From contig MSJH02000818.1 of NCBI GenBank assembly GCA_001931875.2, positions 434,001 to 498,000 on the forward strand: a stretch of 64,000 nt of DNA. Reading direction: 5' to 3'. A program made the translations under genes and the position numbers. Position 1 is the first letter of the stretch. The number at the start of each line of letters is the position of its first letter. Of this stretch, positions 58,413 to 64,000 are shown piece after piece. The notes under the pieces were generated by a model. It was not told where the DNA came from. It did no database searches and worked only from the letters and a program-made list of their open reading frames with translations. The stretch comes from Byssochlamys sp. IMV 00236 (Eukaryota; Ascomycota; Eurotiomycetes; Eurotiales; Thermoascaceae).

Positions 58413-60784
58413 TCCATAGAGTCAATGGGATTATATACTTGCACGTTTATGCTGGAGTTATTTATGAACCCCGCGTTGGCTGACATAGGAGTCCTTGTCA
58501 AATCCCTCTTGCCACCGACGAGAGGAAAACATCCATGCACATACTATCAAATTAGCACGCCAGCATGCTGTGATTTATGCTTCAGTCTGAAAGCCAATGG
58601 CCAAGCAGGACAGGTACTCAAAACACCATGATTTCCTGTTATAGGAGTTTAATGAGCCAAGCCCGAAAGAACCTGACATTATTGAAGGTTGAAGGTCGTG
58701 CTAAACTCGAGACAGAACCTGCGCCGCTGAAACTGCAGCTATGCCTACGTCTGGTTGCGCGTTGATGGTTTACCCGGAAGTATAATCGACTTTTGCGATC
58801 GTGTACGATCGTAATCAACAACGCCATCCATCAATGGCTATTCTTGTAAACGGGAAAAGGAAATAATAGACCTACATTGAAACACAGGCATATTTCCTCT
58901 AGTCGTATTTTGTTCTTGAATTTTGAGACGCCCGAATGCAGCTGGCGTAATGATGTGTAGATGGCATCTACCTGCAACGCCGCCTGTAGTAAGCATTCTT
59001 CTTTTCTTAATTGCCTTTGTCTCGTGCTCTTTTAACACAAATCAGGTACTTGATTTAGCGAGGTTACGTCTAGATGTATCACATAAATGATCCAAATTTC
59101 GGGAACACGCTATGGCTGAGTATGTTGTCGTCGCGCGCTTATAGCTGGCTGCGAGATAGATGTAATAGTCGCAGATAAACTTCTAACTATCCTTTGCGTC
59201 GGAATCGCGAACCGCTTGCCTTGCCTGCTCCCAGGTCTTCGCGTCCCAGAATTTCAAATGGATTAGTTTCCTGGTAGCCACGCGATAGGTCCTTGTCGGA
59301 GACTCCCAGATGCGCGTTTCGCTTGCGAAGGTTCAATCAGAAATGCTAGATGCAATTGGCGCTCTTTACACTGCTATGATGCATTCGATCCCCTGAGAGA
59401 GACACCGACAAATGCTTTTGATTGAATCTGGTCGAAAGTTTCTGGCGATTGTGGCACTCGACAGTGGAAACCCAGCTCCACGAGTGCGTTTATCAACGCG
59501 GAGTTGCCATTTAACAATACTTCGAACGCCCCGCAGTCTTCTAACCTTGTAAACATAGCTTCCAATCAGGTCTCCCGATTGAACTTTTCTCCTCATCGAT
59601 TCAGCTCACAATGTAAGAGAAAGACAGCGCCTTGGCAGTAGTAGACGTCGCAGCTGCGCGATCTGCGCGAGTAATGCCAGGTTTTCTTTCGCCCGCGAAC
59701 CGACCTGAAGCATGATTTGCCCCAAAGCCTCCACGAGCCAGATCTTGCGCTTGATACTAGCATATGCACGCAAAGAACCAGGCAACCCCTGGCAGAGAGC
59801 AGGAAATAGTTCCTACTGGGCTGAGACTGCGGCATAGCCAGAGTTCAAATGCGTATCTTATCAGGGATCCCACGACAGAGAAACGAGGGGCACGCTCAAT
59901 AGCCCCTCGTCATTATCATCCGCCGCACCGCACGGGCAAGCCACCCCATACCAGACCGAGTGACGTGGCAATCCTCCGATCTTTTTGGGAGACCTATGAG
60001 ATACCATATACACCCTGCGTACATGACATCGATACAGGAACCGGCAATAATTACAACTACTGCTTACCTTCAATGCCGTGCTGTGTTGCGTGCTCTAGGT
60101 TGCACTGCTCTTCGTCGCGTCTCTACCACAGCTGGACGGCGATATCATGGCTGGCTACTAAGCGTTGTTATTTCAGGTTCTGTGCCGTTGTTGCATAAAA
60201 AAGCAAGGTTTCTCGATGTTCGTTTGCGACACAGGGGTCGGATTGAAATACCGCCTGGTTCGGGTGCGCGTGCTTGTTGTAATCATTGATCGAGACGATG
60301 AACGCTCAAGCAATAAGTAATACTTACAGTTCTCTAGAGAAATTGCAGCTTCGATACATTGGGCGACGGTATTATACTCCAACGTCAAAGTCTATACTCC
60401 CATGGATTACTTACCTGCTCCGTCTCGACTTCCTGTATAACGTGTTATACATCAACGATCATGTGGCATATGGACTATCAAAACTTCCTTTAACACGAAA
60501 GCGAGTTCGGTGAATATCAGTTGACAATCGATTAAAGGTATCGGAGCCCTCCTTACTATGAGAAGAGATGCCCTGGCCTAAGCTGTGACTGCGAGCTGTG
60601 ATAGCTAATAGGGTGCCTCACTCATCAAAGCATAGAGAATTTCATCGATAATCCTATTAATGGAACATACCATAACATCCCTCTAATTACCCGACTAGCT
60701 CTCTATAGAATGTCTAGCGAGCCAGAACCATCCTTACAGGATATGTGTTGTCAGCTCTCTATGAACAAGCCCGATGCACGAATC

Positions 60785-61276
60785 TCATGATAGATAGGAC
60801 AACCCATTCTTGCTGCTGTATATATGACTTGTTCTTTCTTCTGATACCCTCTAGACGAGGCATTCCCGATAAATAGAACAAGCTACCTTGTCTAGTAAAC
60901 TTGGAATATCTGTGAGATAGTTATGCATAGACAAGCGCTTGATCAAGGATGAATCATTCTTGCTCTATCTCACTTCTGCCAATGCTGACATATCCTCGTT
61001 ACAATGCTTTTTCCAGAGGCTATAATAACTATCATTATTGGTAGTGAATGGATGCGATTCATTTGGCTCGACCGAGAGAGATTTTTCAGTCCCATCTGGA
61101 CAAGGAAGTCTCGTATTGTATAGGATTTCGCTTGGACCATCAGGTCTTCTCTAAACGGGCTTATACTTATTTCTATGTTGGATAGATTCTAGCATATTCT
61201 TACCTGTTTTCGCCAATGTTTCGAATTCTGAGGGGTCAAACTTAGGAGATAAGGGTGATTCAATAAGGAAATTCAT
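60785..61276 (-). pseudogene. Decayed open frame with three TAG codons (possible RIP relic)
   Basis: Reading from an ATG at 61276-61274, one frame runs 163 codons to a TGA at 60787-60785 and is broken only by TAG codons at 61153-61151, 60967-60965 and 60853-60851. In DNA this AT-rich many more stops, and TAA among them, would be expected. TAG from CAG is the product of C-to-T change at CpA, the signature of repeat-induced point mutation. I do not recognise the translated product. Confidence 0.3.
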
Positions 61277-61547
61277 CAGATATCTCATAACTATGTATAT
61301 GGTACTCCGTACACTTACCTAAGGTAGTTAGCCTAGACTAGCCGATGGACCACTCCTGGCATATAATGATGACCTAGCCAGAATGAATGAGATAACCATG
61401 TGTACTACCTAGTGCATCTATTAGCTCATAAAATGCCTTGTAGAGACTGGGAACAGCAATCAAGCATTCAATATTTTTCTAATGTACTGTACATACTAGA
61501 TACAGGACTTTCCAGCCAACTGAAACATAGGGGTAAGTGGAACCGAG

Positions 61548-61555
61548 TCACGTGA
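61548..61555. promoter_or_regulatory. Perfect TCACGTGA E-box upstream of UTP4
   Basis: The same eight-base palindrome found before the MetRS gene lies 269 bases before the UTP4 start. Cbf1-type sites of this form are known at ribosomal genes in some ascomycete yeasts. Function here is inferred from motif and position. Confidence 0.45.
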
Positions 61556-61824
61556 TGATACGGCCCCGGGCAAAACTTCCCCATAGGAAAAATGTTCGGC
61601 GGGCAGAAAATAACCGCGAAGAAAAGATAGCAACCGCTGAAAAAAGAATCGCAGCACCAGCAACACCCTCGTCAACGCAATATCTCGGTGCGTGACATGG
61701 CTGCATAGCGGGCGACTTCGGTCGTAGAAGGCACAGATTGATCGCGATACTTTGTCTGCCTTCTTCATTTCTGGATTTCAGCGCAAAATTTCAGACCGAG
61801 TTCACCGCAGCTATACCGTCAGCC

Positions 61825-64000
61825 ATGGATATTCATCGTTGTCGCTTCGTGCCATACAATCCCCAGGCAATCAATGCGCTAGCATTCTCGCATCCTCCGG
61901 CGGCAGATCAGGCTGGACGAGGAGTTCCGACCCTGAGACTTGCGATTGGTCGCGCGAACGGTGACATCGAGATTTGGAATCCCCTGCGAGGCGCTTGGTT
62001 TCAAGAGACGGTCTTTCGAGGAGGCAAGGATCGCAGTATCGAAGGGCTTGTTTGGACACTTGATCCGGCAGAGGATAACCCTGATGGCAGCAACAGCAAG
62101 CTGCCTGGCAAACTGCGTCTGTTCAGTATCGGTTATTCGACTGCGGTCACGGAGTGGGACCTCGAGCAGGGCCGTCCTGCACGCCACTCGAGTGGAAACT
62201 ATGGAGAGATCTGGTGTCTAGCAGCTCAGCCAAGGTGGAAAGCTACAAAAAGAGGCAAGGATGGAAAACTTCTGCCTCCCGCAGAAGGAGAATACACTGG
62301 GCAGCATCTCGCTGCGGGATGTGCGGACGGCTCGATAGTCATTCTATCGACTGCCGATTCAGATCTCAAGTTCCTACGAATAATGCGTCCATCTACGAAG
62401 CGAGCAAGAGTTCTTAGCATCACCTTCCAGACTCGCGATATTATCGTTGCCGGATATGCCGACAGCTCTATCCGATTGTTCGATATTCGAAACGGACAGC
62501 TGTTGAGGACTGTATCTCTTGGTAGGGGTCCCACTGGTGGGCCAAAGGAGATCTTAGTTTGGACGGTCAAGTGTCTGCCCGATGGTACCATCGTCTCGGG
62601 TGACTCGACCGGAGAAATCCGATTTTGGGATGCGAAGAACTACTCCCTCATTCAGCGTCTACAGAACCACCAGGCGGATGTGCTGGACGTCGCTGTCAGT
62701 GCAGATGGTGAGACCGTCATCAGTGGAGGTGCCGATCAGAGAACTGTTGTTTATAGGCTGAAGGAAGGGGAGAAGGGTGACAAACGACGGAGGTGGGCAG
62801 AGGTTATGCATCGGCGGTATCATACACATGATGTCAAGACATTTGCCGTGTATGAGACCAAGGAAATTAGCATTGTCGTGTCCGGAGGTATGATCCATGC
62901 CCACTCAATTTGCTGTGATAGAGAACTAACCGCCATTTCCAGGTCCTGACGCCTCTCCTGTTGTTCTCCCAATGAGAGAATTCGGAAAGGAACACCATAG
63001 GAAGCTCTCTGCCCTCCCACAAATTCCGCAGATCACATCCGCTCCGTCCTCACGGTTGATAATGAGCTTCTGGGATAGGGAGGTCAGCATATGGCGCATG
63101 TCTCGTGGTCTTGAGTCGTTGGCCGAAGGTATCGATGCGCCGAAGCATCGACTTGTTGCAAAGGTTCTGGTCCAGGTAAGATCTCATCAGCATGAACGGC
63201 TGTTTGGTATGCGGTTCTAATGGAACAATAGGGTGAAGAGAACATCGCGTCGGCTATGCTTTCGCCGGATGGCAAGCTTCTTGCTGTCGCCACTATCTCT
63301 AGCGTGAAGCTGTTCTCTGTCCGCAGACGGAAGGGTGATGAGAGAGGGACTCTCCGCGTGCAGAAGCTAGATCTTCCTTCCGACTTGGCAGACGAGGGGG
63401 CGCGACTTGTCTCCCTATCATCCGACAGCCGGTGGCTCTGTGTTGTCCGTCCTAATAGCGATATCTACCTTGCTAGGATCGTGCCAGCGGTATCCCCGCA
63501 AGAAAAGCCCCAGGTGCTCCCTGAGCTCACCAAGGTTGAGAGAGCCCCGCGCCATGCTCGACATGAGAAAGCGGGACATGGTACGCTCGGAAATTTTGAG
63601 AGGACGATACGATCGGTTGCATTCTCCGATAACAGCAAAATCCTTGCAGCGGGAGATTTATCTGGCTGCGTGGACACCTGGACGCTCACGGATGCCACAG
63701 AAGATGCATCCAAGAAGCCACGGAGAGCAGAGGAAGACTCTGATGAGGAGTCCGACGATGAGGATGAGCAGCCTATTATTGAGGGTCAACGTTGGCAACT
63801 TGCATCCCTGGAGTCGCCGATACCTCGTCTACAATCAGGAATCATCCTGCTCTCCTTCCGCCCCCAGGCTGATGCGAAAACGAAGTTGCTTACAAACGGA
63901 TCTGACCATCCTGCTCATGACAATCAGACGGCAGAGTACCGTTTGATGGTGGTGACTAGTGAACACCAACTGGTTGAGTTCGACGCATCGAAAGGAAAGC
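61825..64000 (+). CDS. UTP4: U3 snoRNP-associated WD40 protein Utp4 (cirhin), 5' part
   Basis: Exons 61825-62887, 62943-63175 and 63232 to beyond the window give 688 residues so far; the introns are 55 and 56 bp. The protein opens with Met-Asp-Ile-His-Arg-Cys-Arg-Phe-Val-Pro, as Utp4/cirhin proteins do, and then forms successive WD repeats: Gly-Asp-Ile-Glu-Ile-Trp, Thr-Glu-Trp-Asp-Leu, Ile-Arg-Leu-Phe-Asp-Ile, Glu-Ile-Arg-Phe-Trp-Asp, Val-Val-Tyr-Arg-Leu and later blades. An acidic Glu/Asp/Ser stretch lies at about 599-611. Utp4 belongs to the t-UTP/UtpA subcomplex of the small-subunit processome in the nucleolus, needed for pre-18S rRNA transcription and processing. Upstream in-frame codons back to 61738 were not used because they add a non-conserved Phe-rich segment. 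Confidence 0.93.

Larger units (their letters stand above)
48903..61824. other. 13-kb stretch with no supported gene
   Basis: The longest gap in the window. The first 2 kb may include the cyclin's 5' region; 50340-50950 is purine-rich on the plus strand, hence pyrimidine-rich on the cyclin strand. Short ATT/ATA repeats occur at 51689-51710 and near 54340. Two weak relics are noted separately, at 58059-58412 and 60785-61276. Elsewhere open frames are short, overlap on both strands and lack known motifs or splice partners. Transposon ends, tRNA genes and CRISPR-like arrays were not seen. Undetected small genes remain possible. Confidence 0.55.

Noticed and set aside
1..64000. CRISPR arrays, prokaryotic operons, intact transposons
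   Set aside because: The DNA is eukaryotic with spliced genes; no regularly spaced repeats, transposase or reverse transcriptase frames, or terminal repeats were recognised.

Overview
The window is nuclear DNA of a filamentous ascomycete, most likely a eurotiomycete of the Aspergillus/Penicillium type. The evidence is many short (47-150 bp) GT-AG introns, GC-rich third codon positions, monocistronic genes on both strands separated by AT-richer spacers, and families expanded in these fungi (LaeA-like methyltransferases, Rds1/LsdA-like protein, DUF3605 protein, Osh6/7-type lipid exchanger, cytochrome P450). I rebuilt spliced models by hand; each complete model closes in frame (total coding length a multiple of three, ending in a stop).

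Layout. 0-11 kb: 5' end of a secreted, possibly Asp f 4-like protein (-), cytosolic methionyl-tRNA synthetase (+), a small secreted cupin-like protein (-), and an ICL/PEP-mutase-superfamily lyase (-) divergent from the next gene. 11-20 kb: Hos2-type histone deacetylase (+), Rds1-like ferritin-fold protein (-), a 100-residue membrane protein found only by splicing (+), an Osh6/7-type phosphatidylserine transporter with seven introns (-), and a DUF3605 protein (-). 20-29 kb: a truncated fungal kinase relic (-), nicotinamidase (-), a LaeA-like methyltransferase (-) divergent from a cytochrome P450 (+), and an acetamidase/formamidase (+). 30-49 kb: an Srs2-type UvrD helicase with a candidate PIP box (+), a small disordered protein (+), an O-methyltransferase (-), a second LaeA-like methyltransferase (-), and a G1-type cyclin (-). 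49-61.8 kb: a 13 kb stretch with no gene I can support, holding two weak gene-relic candidates. 61.8 kb to the right edge: the U3 snoRNP WD40 protein Utp4 (+), cut by the window end.

Working together. Most genes are housekeeping (translation, ribosome biogenesis, chromatin, repair, cell cycle, lipid transfer, NAD salvage), and there is no operon logic. The secondary-metabolism-flavoured genes (two LaeA-like methyltransferases, a P450, an O-methyltransferase) lie scattered over 22 kb with no polyketide synthase, NRPS or terpene synthase backbone, so I do not call a biosynthetic cluster. I found no strong case for an undescribed multi-gene system. The best leads are the perfect TCACGTGA palindromes upstream of both translation-related genes, the PIP box in the helicase tail, the paralogous LaeA-like pair with matching introns, and small or decayed genes hidden in the 'empty' DNA.
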